DNA of 56,167 nt, from contig JAVVHE010000017.1 in assembly GCA_032249695.1 (NCBI GenBank), positions 1 through 56,167 on the forward strand. The letters are read 5' to 3'. Every line of letters begins with the position of its first letter. Position 1 is the stretch's first letter. This DNA comes from JAVVHE01 sp032249695. Lineage in GTDB: Bacteria > Pseudomonadota > Alphaproteobacteria > Sphingomonadales > Sphingomonadaceae. Positions 18,372-27,436 of the stretch are shown here, one piece after another. The notes beneath the pieces are model-generated. The model searched no databases, was not told the DNA's origin, and saw nothing but the letters and a program-made list of their open reading frames with translations. Position numbers and translations under genes: made by a program.

Positions 18372-19301
18372 TCACCAGCGGAAGGCTTCGACCGTTGAGC
18401 GGCTGGCGATCAGGCTGGCGTCGGCGACCAGCATCAGCGGGCTGGCGTCGGCATCGCTGTCGCGGCGCGCGATGAGCTGGGCGAAATGCTCGTAGAGGTT
18501 CGGGTATTCGCGCTCGGGCTCGCTGCGCTGGGTTTCGCCGTCGATGCTGATCGCAGCGCCGCCCTGCGCCAGCAGCAGGCGGCCGCCGTCGCTCGCGTGG
18601 AGCTCGATCTCCCACGTCTCGCCGCCCTCGGCCCGGAAATCGAGATCGACCGCGATCTCCGCCGCGCCTGCCACCAGCGTCAGTGTCGCCGCGATGGGCG
18701 TCTGCGCGCCGTCGGGTACGTCGAACGCCGCCTTGCGCACCGCGACCGGCAGCGGGCTGACCGCGGTCAGGATCGACAGGCCGTTGATGCCGGGATCGAA
18801 CACGCCGTTGCCGCCCGGCTGCCACAGCCAGTCCTGTCCCGGGTGCCACTTGCGGACGCTCTCGCGCCAGCTCATCCGCCCGCTCGTGATGGTGCGCCCG
18901 GCCGCCCAGCGCCGCGCTTCATCGACGAACGGAGCGAAGCGCGCATGCCAGCTCGCCAGCAGCACGCGGCGGTTCGCGGCGGCAGCCGTGCGGATCGCCT
19001 CGAACTCGGACAGCGTCGCGGCTGGCGGCTTCTCAAGGAACACGTCCATCCCAGCGCTGAGCGCGGTGATCGCGATCGCGGGACGCGGTCCGGGCGGCGT
19101 GCAGATGCTGACCGCGTCGACATTGATGCCGCTGGCGACCAGCTCGTCGATCGACGCGAAGCCAGGCACGCCCGCCTGGCCGCCGCTGGTGCTCGCGGTC
19201 GCCACCAGTTTGTAGGCCGGGTTGGCGGCGATGGCGGGCAGGTGCTGATCGCGAGCGATCTTGCCGAGGCCGACGATGGCGATGCGGATCGGTTGGGGCA
19301 C
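18372..19301 (-). CDS. D-galactose 1-dehydrogenase (Gfo/Idh/MocA family)
   Basis: This NAD(P)-dependent oxidoreductase probably oxidises D-galactose to galactonolactone. The 309-residue protein has the dinucleotide-binding motif IAIVGLGKIARDQHLPAI at the N-terminus. The catalytic Lys is in FLEKPPAATL near residue 91, and the C-terminal Gfo/Idh/MocA substrate domain follows. The combination GKIARDQH, EKPP and SWHARFAPFV resembles the Pseudomonas-type galactose dehydrogenase. It is the first gene of the galactose operon, 44 bases before the lactonase. L-arabinose 1-dehydrogenases belong to the same family and cannot be excluded on sequence alone; the downstream dgoK and dgoA favour galactose. 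Confidence 0.88.
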   Translation of the reverse strand: MPQPIRIAIVGLGKIARDQHLPAIAANPAYKLVATASTSGGQAGVPGFASIDELVASGINVDAVSICTPPGPRPAIAITALSAGMDVFLEKPPAATLSEFEAIRTAAAANRRVLLASWHARFAPFVDEARRWAAGRTITSGRMSWRESVRKWHPGQDWLWQPGGNGVFDPGINGLSILTAVSPLPVAVRKAAFDVPDGAQTPIAATLTLVAGAAEIAVDLDFRAEGGETWEIELHASDGGRLLLAQGGAAISIDGETQRSEPEREYPNLYEHFAQLIARRDSDADASPLMLVADASLIASRSTVEAFRW

Positions 19302-19406
19302 GGGCGGCGATGATCCCTCGGGTCTGGCGAACTCCCGAACGCATAGCGCCGTCGTTCAGCTGCGGCCACTTATCCCCAAAATCGCCCACGGTGCGACATG
19401 CCGGTC

Positions 19407-19436
19407 ATGACATTGCAACAAAGCCGCTGCTATAGA
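19407..19436 (+). promoter_or_regulatory. candidate sigma-70-type promoter for the HNH gene
   Basis: ATGACA at 19407-19412 and TATAGA at 19431-19436 are separated by 18 bases. They lie in the 230-base gap between the divergent galactose operon and the HNH nuclease gene, about 95 bases before its start. The -35 and -10 boxes each match the consensus at five of six positions. No experimental support is visible; the galactose operon promoter should lie in the same gap on the other strand. Confidence 0.35.
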
Positions 19437-19531
19437 CCCGCCACCTGACCGGACGGACCGCCCAGCGGCCCGCCTTGCGTGCGACAGGGCAGGTAAAGCG
19501 GGCGGCTCGCCGGGTTGTTGTTGGAGCCGGA

Positions 19532-20113
19532 ATGCTGACCGCCGAAGCATCCGCAGCGCAATTGTTGGTCCCGCCGGAGTCATGCCCGGCGCTGGTGCTC
19601 AATGCCGATTACACGCCGCTAAGCTATTACCCGCTGTCGCTGTGGAACTGGCAGACCGCGGTGAAGGCGGTGTTCCTCGACCGCGTCGACATCGTCGCTG
19701 AATATGCGCGCGAAATCCGCTCGCCATCGATCCGCATGAAGCTGCCCAGCGTCATCGCTCTGAAGCAGTATGTGAAGCCGTCGCTCTATCCGGCGTTCAC
19801 GCGGTTCAATCTGTTCCTGCGCGACAAGTTCCTGTGCCAATATTGCGGCGCGCGCGAAGACCTGACCTTCGACCACGTGGTGCCGCGCGCTTATGGCGGG
19901 CGGACAACGTGGGAGAATGTGACCACCGCCTGCGCGCCATGCAACCTGCGCAAGGGCGGCCGCACCCCGGCCGAAGCGCATATGCTGCCGCGCAGCCGTC
20001 CGTTCCAGCCGACAACGCACCAGCTGCAAGAAAACGGCCGCGCCTTCCCGCCGCATTATCTGCACGAAACCTGGCGCGACTATCTCTACTGGGATATCGA
20101 ACTCGACGCCTGA
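19532..20113 (+). CDS. HNH endonuclease family protein
   Basis: This 193-residue protein has a complete HNH nuclease core in its middle. It shows a CQYCGA zinc pair, TFDHVVPRAYGG with the catalytic His-Asp region, WENVTTAC with the Asn, and CAPCNLRKGGRT as the second Cys pair. The first 90 residues (LVLNADYTPLSYYPLSLW) are typical of a widespread chromosomal HNH family whose role is unclear; they are not typical of a restriction enzyme partner. The start at ATG 19532 follows GGAGCCGGA, and an earlier in-frame ATG (19475) is less likely. No methyltransferase is nearby, so a restriction role is not supported. It is convergent with the next gene, with an 8-base gap. Confidence 0.88.
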   Translation: MLTAEASAAQLLVPPESCPALVLNADYTPLSYYPLSLWNWQTAVKAVFLDRVDIVAEYAREIRSPSIRMKLPSVIALKQYVKPSLYPAFTRFNLFLRDKFLCQYCGAREDLTFDHVVPRAYGGRTTWENVTTACAPCNLRKGGRTPAEAHMLPRSRPFQPTTHQLQENGRAFPPHYLHETWRDYLYWDIELDA

Positions 20114-20121
20114 GCGGGGCG

Positions 20122-20586
20122 TCAATGGCTGCACCAATAGGCGAATGCTGCCTGGTGCAGGCGGCCGACGAAGGCGCGGGCCTCGGCCCCGGACCACGCG
20201 CCGCGCCAGTCCTCGCGCCCGATACACCAGCCCTGGCCGGGAAGGCCGTCGGACTGGCGAACGACGAGCACCGCCAGCTCGGGTCGGCCCGCGCCGCGCG
20301 CGCGGGAGTCGATGTCGGCCAGCACGCGGCACAGCTGGCGCATCAGCGGGCGCGTGAAGCGATGGCCTAGCGCGCCCAGCGCCTCGGCATAGGTCAGCGG
20401 CGCACCGTCGCGCGCCGCGGCCTGGAGCAGCGCCTCGACCTCGTCCGGGTCGAGCGGCGGACGCCCCGGCGCAGGGGCAGCCGGCGGACCGGCGACATCC
20501 GGCGCGTCCGGCAACCAGGGCCGTACGAAGTTACCGATACCCGACGCTCCGAGACGGGGCGGGGGTGGGAAGGTCGGCGCCCTCAC
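20122..20586 (-). CDS. hypothetical protein (154 residues)
   Basis: This product is not recognised as a known functional family. After a Pro-rich N-terminal 45 residues there is a helical region with LDPDEVEALLQAAARDG and LTYAEALGALGHRFTRPLMR. A more conserved-looking segment follows, with LAVLVVRQSDGLPGQGWC and a C-terminus AFVGRLHQAAFAYW. No signal peptide or membrane helix is visible. The well-formed C-terminal half and the compact fit between neighbours suggest a real gene. It ends 8 bases from the HNH stop and starts about 2 kb from the next divergent promoter. Confidence 0.65.
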   Translation of the reverse strand: MRAPTFPPPPRLGASGIGNFVRPWLPDAPDVAGPPAAPAPGRPPLDPDEVEALLQAAARDGAPLTYAEALGALGHRFTRPLMRQLCRVLADIDSRARGAGRPELAVLVVRQSDGLPGQGWCIGREDWRGAWSGAEARAFVGRLHQAAFAYWCSH

Positions 20587-20697
20587 CGCTAAGACTTGAC
20601 CGACGCAGCCACGCAGGACGGCGGCAACGGCCCTCCCGCATCAGCCGCCCACCCGCAAAGACCACACGCCCACGGCTTGCCCCACAATGGAAGCCGC

Positions 20698-22533
20698 TCA
20701 CGCACGCGCCAGATAGCGGTCGATCGCGGCGGGAAGCGCAGCCAGCGGCACGCCGCCCGTCGTCACGATCGCGTCGTTGAACACGCGCACATCGAAGCGC
20801 GCACCCAGCCGCTTCTGCGCGGCGGCGCGCAGCCGGATGATCTCGTTATGGCCGACCTTGTAGCCGCACGCCTGACCCGGCGAAGCGCAATAGCGGTCAA
20901 CCTCGCTCGTCACCGATCCGCGCGTGCGACCGGTGTTCTCCACCATCCAGTCGATCGCTCGCGCGCGGCTCCAGCCCTTCGCGTGCAGACCAGTATCGAC
21001 CACCAGCCGCGCCGCGCGGAAGGCGAGCGCCTGCAACATGCCAAGCCGCCCCAGCGGATCGTTGCGATATATGCCGTGCTCGTCGGCCAGCTGCTCGGCA
21101 TAGAGCGCCCAGCCTTCGACGAAGGCGTTGAAGCTCATCAAGCTCATCACCAACGGCACCTCCTTCGCGTGTTCGGCGAGATACGCGCCCTGGAAGTCGT
21201 GACCGGGTATACCTTCGTGCGCGCTGAGCGAGGTGAGGCTGTAGCGCGGCCAGTTCGCAGTATCGGCAAGATTGATATAATAGATGGCCGGGCGCGAACC
21301 ATCGAGCGCAGCGAAACTGGTGTAGCCGAGCGGCGCGCCCGCCTGGATATCGGGCGGAACGCGCTTCACTTCCAGCGCGACGTTCATCTTCAGTCGGCTG
21401 ATCTGCGGGATGATGCCGCGCAGTTCCTCGATCTTGGCGCGCACATAGGCGAGAACACCCGCCCGCCCCTCGTCGGTATTGGGCCACAGCTGCTTCGGGT
21501 CCTTGTTGAGCGCCGACACGCGATCGCCGACCGAACCCTGCGTCATGCCCTCCGCCCGGAGGATGGCGTCCATCTCGGCCTGCAACGCGCGGTTCTGCTC
21601 CAGGCCGGTGCCGTGGATCGTGTCCGGGTCGAGGTCGGTCGTCGTCGCGGCCTTCAGCGCCCAGCGATAATAGGCCTCGCCATCGGGCAGCCGCGATACG
21701 CTGGGATCGTTCCCCGCCTTGGCGCCAACCGCGCGGATTGCTGCCAACTGGCGATCGAGCGCGGGATAGATCGAACCTTCGACCATCTTTGCCGCGCGCG
21801 CTTCCCAGTCGCCCTTCAGGCCCAGCGCCTTGGCGCGGTCGGCGACCGATCGCACCAGCTTCGCCTGCGCGACCGGCGTCGCGCGCAGCTCGGCCAGCTG
21901 CTTCTCGATCGTCGCGATCAGGAATGCGGGCGGCACCACGCCGCGGCCCGCGTCCGCCCGGATCCGCGTGGTCTCCGCATCGAGCACGCCCGGAAACTCC
22001 GACAGGCGCGAAAGATACGCCTCGGCATCCGCGGCGGTGGCGATCTTGTGATAGGCGTCGAGGAACTCGGGCACCTGGTTGTACGAGCCATTCTGCTGGC
22101 TGACGACATAGGGGACCGCGGCTGCACCCAGCAGCGAGCTGATATTGTCGCCAAAGGCGAACCTGCCGCCCTGGATTGTCAGGCCAAGCGCGTAGTCGAC
22201 CGCGTCGTAGGTCGTCTGGTCCTGCGGCAAGAGGCTCGCCTTGCCGACCTCGCGCAGCTGGCGCTGCATCGCCGCCGCGGCGCTGAGCTTGGCTTCGATC
22301 GCCTGCGGGCGGGCATCGTCGAGATGGCGGCGGGCGCCTGCGCGCGCGCCCGTGTCGAGGCCGAGCACCGTCTGCTGCTGCGGGCTGAAGCCGAGCGTCG
22401 TGTCGGCGAGCCGATCGAGCAGCGTGCGGAACTGCGGGCTGCGCCCCTGGGCGAGTGCGGCCGCAGGCATAGCCGCGGCAAAGCTCAGCGTGGCGGCGCC
22501 GCCCAGCAGCGAGCGGCGGGTGCAATCGGTCAT
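20698..22533 (-). CDS. DUF885 family metallopeptidase-like protein, exported
   Basis: This 611-residue protein belongs to the DUF885 family of zinc-peptidase-like proteins. The zinc motif HEGIPGHDF is near residue 439, with a possible downstream Glu in NAFVEGWALYAEQL. The start at 22533 follows AGAAGGA and gives MTDCTRRSLLGGAATLSFAA, a leader with paired arginines that could use the Tat or Sec route, with cleavage near ALAQG. Related proteins are thought to act as carboxypeptidases or dipeptidases, but the activity is not settled for the family. It is divergent from the aminotransferase gene; the 148 bases between them must carry both promoters. Confidence 0.88.
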   Translation of the reverse strand: MTDCTRRSLLGGAATLSFAAAMPAAALAQGRSPQFRTLLDRLADTTLGFSPQQQTVLGLDTGARAGARRHLDDARPQAIEAKLSAAAAMQRQLREVGKASLLPQDQTTYDAVDYALGLTIQGGRFAFGDNISSLLGAAAVPYVVSQQNGSYNQVPEFLDAYHKIATAADAEAYLSRLSEFPGVLDAETTRIRADAGRGVVPPAFLIATIEKQLAELRATPVAQAKLVRSVADRAKALGLKGDWEARAAKMVEGSIYPALDRQLAAIRAVGAKAGNDPSVSRLPDGEAYYRWALKAATTTDLDPDTIHGTGLEQNRALQAEMDAILRAEGMTQGSVGDRVSALNKDPKQLWPNTDEGRAGVLAYVRAKIEELRGIIPQISRLKMNVALEVKRVPPDIQAGAPLGYTSFAALDGSRPAIYYINLADTANWPRYSLTSLSAHEGIPGHDFQGAYLAEHAKEVPLVMSLMSFNAFVEGWALYAEQLADEHGIYRNDPLGRLGMLQALAFRAARLVVDTGLHAKGWSRARAIDWMVENTGRTRGSVTSEVDRYCASPGQACGYKVGHNEIIRLRAAAQKRLGARFDVRVFNDAIVTTGGVPLAALPAAIDRYLARA

Positions 22534-22681
22534 GGCGCGTCGTCCTTCTTGATGGTTGCGACCACGGGTAAAAGCCGGGACAGCCACCGGCAAGCGCGTC
22601 GCGCGCGGGGTTGGGCGTGCCGCTGCCATTGACCCCGCCCCGGCGGCGGTGGTTCATTCACTGAGAACGGAGGGGGAGGCG

Positions 22682-23851
22682 ATGACCGAGCGCAGGCTGG
22701 GCGAGGCGGCCGAGGGCGACCTGATGCAGCGCGGCTTCGCGCGGCGCGACATCGCGCGGATCGCTGCGGTGTTCGGGGCGGGCGCGGGGCTGGCGGCGCT
22801 GGCTGGCACCCCGGCCTGGGCGCAGTCGGCGGGGCGCGACCCGGACCGCCGCACGCGGTTGCGGCTCGACGCCAACGAGTGCTGGACCGGCCCGCTCGCC
22901 CCCGGGGCCGCGGCAGCCGCGGAGATCATCGCGCGATCCAACCGCTACGATCCAGCGGGCGAGCGCGAGGCGTTTCGGGCCGCAGTCGCCGCCGTCGAGG
23001 GCGTTTCGACCGAGCGGGTGGTTCCATGGCCGGGATCGAGTGACCCACTCAGCCGCTCGATCGTCAGCTTCTGCTCGCCCAGCCGCGGGCTGGTGACCGC
23101 CGATCCCGTGTTCGAACTTGCGGGCGACACCGCGAAATGGCTGGGTGCGCCGGTCAAGCGTGTAGCCATGACCGCAAGCCACGCGCACGACGTCCGCGCG
23201 ATGCTCGCGGCAGATCCCGCGGCGGGCGTATATTATGTGGTTTCGCCCAACAATCCCACCGGCGCGGTGACTCCCGTCGCCGACATCGCCTGGCTCGCGG
23301 CGAACAAGCCCGCAGACGGCGTGCTGGTGATCGACGAGGCGTATATCCACTTTGACGGCGGCCCGAGCGCGATCCGCCTCGCCACCACCCGCGACGACGT
23401 CGTGGTGCTGCGCACCTTCTCCAAGCTGTTCGGCATGGCCGGGATGCGGCTGGGCTATCTCGTCGCCGCGCCGACGCTCTTCGAGCGGATGATGCGCTAC
23501 GATGGCGGGATGCAGAGCTGGGCGCTGCCGATGCCGAGCCTCGCCTGCGCCACCGCGAGCCTTGGCGCTGCCGGCATGATCGAAGCGCGTCGCGCCGAGA
23601 TGGAAGCCACCCGCGAGGAGACCGCGGCGTTCCTCGCCAAGCGCGGCTATCGCACCATCCCCAGCCGCGCGAACATGCTGATGATCGACTGGCGCCGGCC
23701 CGCCGGGCCGGTGGGCGAGGGCTTCCGCGCGGCCGGAATCGAGATCGGCCGCTCGTGGGCGGGGTTCGACAGCTGGTCGCGTCTGACGATCGGTTCGACC
23801 GACGAGATGGCGAGCTTCCGCGCGGTCTTCGACCGCGTGCTGACCGCCTGA
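22682..23851 (+). CDS. PLP-dependent aminotransferase (HisC-like) with Tat-type leader
   Basis: This is a class I/II aminotransferase of 389 residues, most like histidinol-phosphate aminotransferases. The PLP-binding Lys is in TFSKLFGMAGMRLGY at residue 248, with SPNNPTGAV and VIDEAYIHF upstream. The N-terminus is unusual: after MTERRLGEAAEGDLMQ it reads GFARRDIARIAAVFGAGAG followed by a small-residue stretch and AWAQ, which resembles a twin-arginine signal. The start at 22682 follows GGAGGGGGAGG; the ATG at 22724 would give a shorter leader. If exported, it would work on amino acids in the periplasm, which is rare for PLP enzymes. Substrate unknown; a biosynthetic hisC role is unlikely because no his genes are near. 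Confidence 0.85.
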   Translation: MTERRLGEAAEGDLMQRGFARRDIARIAAVFGAGAGLAALAGTPAWAQSAGRDPDRRTRLRLDANECWTGPLAPGAAAAAEIIARSNRYDPAGEREAFRAAVAAVEGVSTERVVPWPGSSDPLSRSIVSFCSPSRGLVTADPVFELAGDTAKWLGAPVKRVAMTASHAHDVRAMLAADPAAGVYYVVSPNNPTGAVTPVADIAWLAANKPADGVLVIDEAYIHFDGGPSAIRLATTRDDVVVLRTFSKLFGMAGMRLGYLVAAPTLFERMMRYDGGMQSWALPMPSLACATASLGAAGMIEARRAEMEATREETAAFLAKRGYRTIPSRANMLMIDWRRPAGPVGEGFRAAGIEIGRSWAGFDSWSRLTIGSTDEMASFRAVFDRVLTA

Positions 23852-23913
23852 TTCCGTTGGGCTGCCGCAGCGCGCCCGGTGCAAGTCGGGCGCGTTCGGA
23901 CTAGATCGGGCCG

Positions 23914-26067
23914 ATGGCGCTCCCCAGCGAAGACGCGATCCTGAAGTTCGTCGCCGAGCACCCCGGCCCCGCGGGCAAGCGCGAGATCGCGCGCGCCTTC
24001 GGGCTGACCGGGCCGGACAAGATCGCGCTCAAGGCGCGGCTGAAGGACATGGAGAATGACGGTCTGCTGGAACGCGGGCCGGGACGCGACTTCCATAAGG
24101 GTGGCGGGCTGCCCAAGGTGAGCGTACTGCGCGTCATCGAGATCGCGTCCGACGGCCAGCCGATTGCGACGCCCGACGGGTGGGACAAGCCCGGCGCGCC
24201 GCCGCGTGTGCGGGTGGCTGAGCGGCGGCGGCAGTCGGCGCTGGGCGTCGGCGACCGCGTGCTCGCGCGCATCGAGGAGACGGGGCGCGGCTACACGGCG
24301 CATCCGATGAAGCGGCTGGAGCGGCGCGCGGACGCGATCCTCGGCATCCTGCGCCGCGACGGAGCGGGCCTGAGCCTGGTGCCGACCGACAAGAAAGCGC
24401 GGCTGGACCTGCCCGTCACCGACGCAGGCGGCGCCGAGCCGGGCGACCTGGTGCTCGCCGAGCCGGTCGGCCGCGGAATGCGCCAGGCGGTGCGCGTGAC
24501 CGAGCGGCTCGGCGACCCGTTCGCGCCGCGCGCCTTCAGCCTGATCGCGATCCACGCCAAGGGCATCCCGCACGTGTTCCCCGACGCCGCCTTGGACGAA
24601 GCCGCGAAGGCTGCCGAGGCCGAGCTGGGTCCGCGCGAGGACCTGACCCACCTGCCGTTCCTGACGATCGACCCCGAGGACGCGCGCGACCATGACGACG
24701 CCGTCTGGACCGAACCGACCGAGGATGGGTGGCGCGCGGTCGTCTCGATCGCCGATGTCAGCTGGTATGTCCGCTCGGGCTCGGCGCTGGACCGCGAGGC
24801 GCGGCTGCGCGGCAACAGCGTCTATTTTCCCGACCGCGTCGTCCCGATGCTGCCCGAGGCGCTGAGCCAGGACGCCTGCTCGCTGAACGCGGGCGCAGCC
24901 AAGGCGGTGATCGCCTGCCATCTGGAGATCGGCCGCAGCGGAGCGGTCAAATCGTGGCGCTTCAGCCGGGCGGCGATCCGCTGCGTCGCCAACATCGCGT
25001 ATGAGGACGCGCAGGCAGCAGCCGATTCCAAGGCGGGCGAGCACTGGCCGGTGCTGGAGCCGTTGTGGGACTGCTGGCGCGCGGTCGCGACTGCGCGCGA
25101 CAAGCGCGGACCGCTGGAGCTCGACCTGCCCGAGCGGCGCGTAAAGCTAGACGAGCGGGGCCGGATCGCTGAGATCGGCATTCGCGCCCGGCTGGACGCG
25201 CACCGTGTGATCGAGGACTTCATGATCGCAGCCAACGTCGCCGCCGCGAAGGCGCTGGAAGCGAAGAAGACGCCGTGCATGTACCGCGATCACGAGCCAC
25301 CGAGCCGCGAGAAGCTGATGGCATTGCGCGAATATCTGGAGACGTTCGACATCCCGCTCGCGCTGGGGCAGGTCATCAAGCCCGCGACTTTCAACCGGAT
25401 CTTAAAGCGCGTGAAGGGCCACGACTTGGCCGAGCAGATCAGCGAGCAGGTGCTGCGGACGCAGACGCAGGCCTATTACGCGCCGAAGAACACCGGGCAT
25501 TTCGGGCTGGCGCTGGGAAGCTACGCGCACTTCACCTCGCCGATCCGCCGCTATGCCGATCTGCTGGTCCATCGCGCGCTGGTCAGCGCCTACGGCCTGG
25601 GCGACGGCGGGCTGACCGACGCTGAGGCGATGGGCATGGCCAAGACCGGCGAGCTCATCAGCCTCACCGAACGCCGCGCGATGGAGGCCGAGCGCGACAC
25701 GCTCGCTCGCTATGTCGCCGCCTATCTGTCCGAACGCACGGGCGAGATCATGACCGCGCGGATCACCGGCACGGCGCGCTTCGGCTTTTTCGCCGAGGTC
25801 GATGGCGTCGGCGGCGACGGGCTGGTGCCGGTCAGCACGCTGGGCGAGGAGCGGTTCGTGTGGGACGAGGCGACCCGCGTGCTTGAGGGGATCGAGACCG
25901 GCACGCGCTACATGATCGGCCAGCGTCTGTCGCTGCGCCTCGCCGAGGCCAACCCGATCACCGGGGCGCTGCGCTTCGGACTGCCCGATGCGCCAGCCGG
26001 CGGCCCGCTGCCGCGCCACCGCGGGCGCGAACGCCGCAATGGCCGCCCTCCCAGCCGGCGCCGCTGA
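23914..26067 (+). CDS. rnr: ribonuclease R
   Basis: RNase R is a processive 3'-to-5' exoribonuclease that degrades structured RNA. The 717-residue protein has an N-terminal winged-helix part (FVAEHPGPAGKREIARAFGL) and cold-shock-type domains to about residue 240. The RNB domain follows, with the catalytic acidic cluster IDPEDARDHDDAVW near residue 255 and HFTSPIRRYADLLVHR near residue 535. An S1 domain lies at about 605-690 and the tail is short and Arg-rich. It is shorter than the E. coli enzyme (813), mainly because the Lys-rich C-terminal extension is missing. It begins 62 bases after the aminotransferase gene. Confidence 0.95.
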   Translation: MALPSEDAILKFVAEHPGPAGKREIARAFGLTGPDKIALKARLKDMENDGLLERGPGRDFHKGGGLPKVSVLRVIEIASDGQPIATPDGWDKPGAPPRVRVAERRRQSALGVGDRVLARIEETGRGYTAHPMKRLERRADAILGILRRDGAGLSLVPTDKKARLDLPVTDAGGAEPGDLVLAEPVGRGMRQAVRVTERLGDPFAPRAFSLIAIHAKGIPHVFPDAALDEAAKAAEAELGPREDLTHLPFLTIDPEDARDHDDAVWTEPTEDGWRAVVSIADVSWYVRSGSALDREARLRGNSVYFPDRVVPMLPEALSQDACSLNAGAAKAVIACHLEIGRSGAVKSWRFSRAAIRCVANIAYEDAQAAADSKAGEHWPVLEPLWDCWRAVATARDKRGPLELDLPERRVKLDERGRIAEIGIRARLDAHRVIEDFMIAANVAAAKALEAKKTPCMYRDHEPPSREKLMALREYLETFDIPLALGQVIKPATFNRILKRVKGHDLAEQISEQVLRTQTQAYYAPKNTGHFGLALGSYAHFTSPIRRYADLLVHRALVSAYGLGDGGLTDAEAMGMAKTGELISLTERRAMEAERDTLARYVAAYLSERTGEIMTARITGTARFGFFAEVDGVGGDGLVPVSTLGEERFVWDEATRVLEGIETGTRYMIGQRLSLRLAEANPITGALRFGLPDAPAGGPLPRHRGRERRNGRPPSRRR

Positions 26068-26261
26068 TACGGCGAGCTGTGCTGGCGTGATTTGATTTCG
26101 CCGCCGCCGAGCCATCTGGCACGGTATGACAACCGGCCCCGGCGCAACCGCCGTCGAGGACTGGCGCCGCTCGGTGATCCAGGCTGCCGACACAACGGCA
26201 AGGCCGCCGGAAGCGCGCGCCACGCGTGACAGCAGCGGGCCATAGCGGCTACGCGGCTCAA

Positions 26262-26762
26262 ATGATCCGCACCGGCGTCTATCCCGGCACCTTCGACCCG
26301 CTGACGCTGGGGCATCTGGACATCATCCGACGCGGTGCCAAACTGGTCGATCGGCTGGTGATCGGCGTCGCCACCAACCCCAGCAAGACGCCGATGTTCA
26401 CGCTGGAGGAGCGGCTGGCGCAGGTGAAGCGCGAAACCGCTTCGATCGCCCCGCGGGCCGAGGTGGTCAGCTTCGACAGCCTGCTGATGCACTTTGCGCG
26501 CGCGCAGGGTGCGCAGATCATCATCCGGGGCCTGCGCGCAGTCGCGGACTTCGAGTACGAGTTCCAGATGGCCGGGATGAACCAGAAGCTCGATGCCGAG
26601 GTCCAGCTGTGCTTCCTGATGGCCGACGTTGCGCTTCAGCCGATCGCGTCAAGGCTGGTGAAAGAGATCGCGCTCTATGGCGGCGACATTTCCGGCTTTG
26701 TGCCGCCCCGCATCGCGGGCGAGGTGATCGCGCGCGTGGCGGAGATGGCCGGCCGCCGCTGA
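26262..26762 (+). CDS. coaD: phosphopantetheine adenylyltransferase
   Basis: CoaD transfers AMP from ATP to 4'-phosphopantetheine, the penultimate step of coenzyme A synthesis. The 166-residue product shows the nucleotidyltransferase motif GTFDPLTLGHLDII at residue 8, the RGLRAVADFEYE substrate loop near residue 90 and ASRLVKEIA near residue 130. The start at 26262 (MIRTGVYPG) matches the family; an ATG 36 bases upstream in frame would add unrelated residues. There is no obvious ribosome site. A cyclophilin gene follows after 14 bases. Confidence 0.97.
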   Translation: MIRTGVYPGTFDPLTLGHLDIIRRGAKLVDRLVIGVATNPSKTPMFTLEERLAQVKRETASIAPRAEVVSFDSLLMHFARAQGAQIIIRGLRAVADFEYEFQMAGMNQKLDAEVQLCFLMADVALQPIASRLVKEIALYGGDISGFVPPRIAGEVIARVAEMAGRR

Positions 26763-26776
26763 GGGAACGACCATCT

Positions 26777-27346
26777 ATGCTCCGCCGCTTCATCCTCGCG
26801 CTCATCGCAGCGCTTAGCCTTGGCCGCATCGCGGCCGCACAGGAGACCCAAGTGACCCAGACCGAACCCGCGCTGACGCCAGAGAACACGCTCGTCCTTG
26901 AGCTGTCGACCGGCGGCCGCGTCACCATCCAGATGCGGCCCGACAAGGCACCCAAGCACGTCGCGCAGATCAAGACGATGGTGCGTCAGGGCTTTTATGA
27001 CGGGACGGTGTTCCACCGCGTCATTGAAGGCTTCATGGCGCAGGGCGGCGACCCCACCGGAACGGGAATGGGCGGGTCGAAGCTGCCCAACATCAAGGCC
27101 GAATTCAACGACCTGCCGCACCTGCGCGGCACAGTATCGATGGCGCGAGCGAGCGACCCCGACAGCGCCAACAGCCAGTTCTTCATCTGCTTCGACCGGT
27201 CAAACTTCCTCGACGGCCAGTATACCGCGTGGGGCCGCGTGGTGCAGGGGATGGACGCCGTCGATCAGATCGCGCGCGGCGAGCCACCGGCCGAGCCGAC
27301 GCGCATCGTCCACGCGACGATCGCTGCCGACGCGAGCGCCAAATAG
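26777..27346 (+). CDS. peptidylprolyl isomerase (cyclophilin), periplasmic
   Basis: This cyclophilin-type prolyl isomerase has 189 residues and a signal peptide (MLRRFILALIAALSLGRIAA, then AQ). The core shows GFYDGTVFHRVIEGFMAQGGD near residue 75, containing the catalytic Arg and the FMxQGGD signature. It continues with NSQFFICF and a terminal W in QYTAWGRVVQGMD that matches the cyclosporin-binding Trp position. It is predicted to assist folding in the periplasm. GGGA precedes the ATG, and the coaD stop is 14 bases upstream, so the two genes are probably co-transcribed. An in-frame ATG further upstream lies inside coaD and was rejected. Confidence 0.93.
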   Translation: MLRRFILALIAALSLGRIAAAQETQVTQTEPALTPENTLVLELSTGGRVTIQMRPDKAPKHVAQIKTMVRQGFYDGTVFHRVIEGFMAQGGDPTGTGMGGSKLPNIKAEFNDLPHLRGTVSMARASDPDSANSQFFICFDRSNFLDGQYTAWGRVVQGMDAVDQIARGEPPAEPTRIVHATIAADASAK

Positions 27347-27436
27347 GCGCGCGGCCGGGCTGCGGCCGCGATCGAGGCGCAATCGCCGGGCGGCCGGTGC
27401 GACTGCGAAACGGCCGATGCGAGCCTCAAGCGAGTA

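Noticed and set aside
19532..20113. restriction-modification or defence system around the HNH nuclease
   Set aside because: No methyltransferase, ATPase or other defence gene lies near; the neighbours are a galactose operon and a small unknown protein.
20596..22632. 678-codon plus-strand open frame opposite the DUF885 gene
   Set aside because: The minus strand carries a complete protein with the HEGIPGH motif and a leader peptide, and this is its shadow.
23647..25044. 465-codon minus-strand frame opposite the aminotransferase and rnr
   Set aside because: Overlaps two clear genes on the other strand and shows no protein motif.
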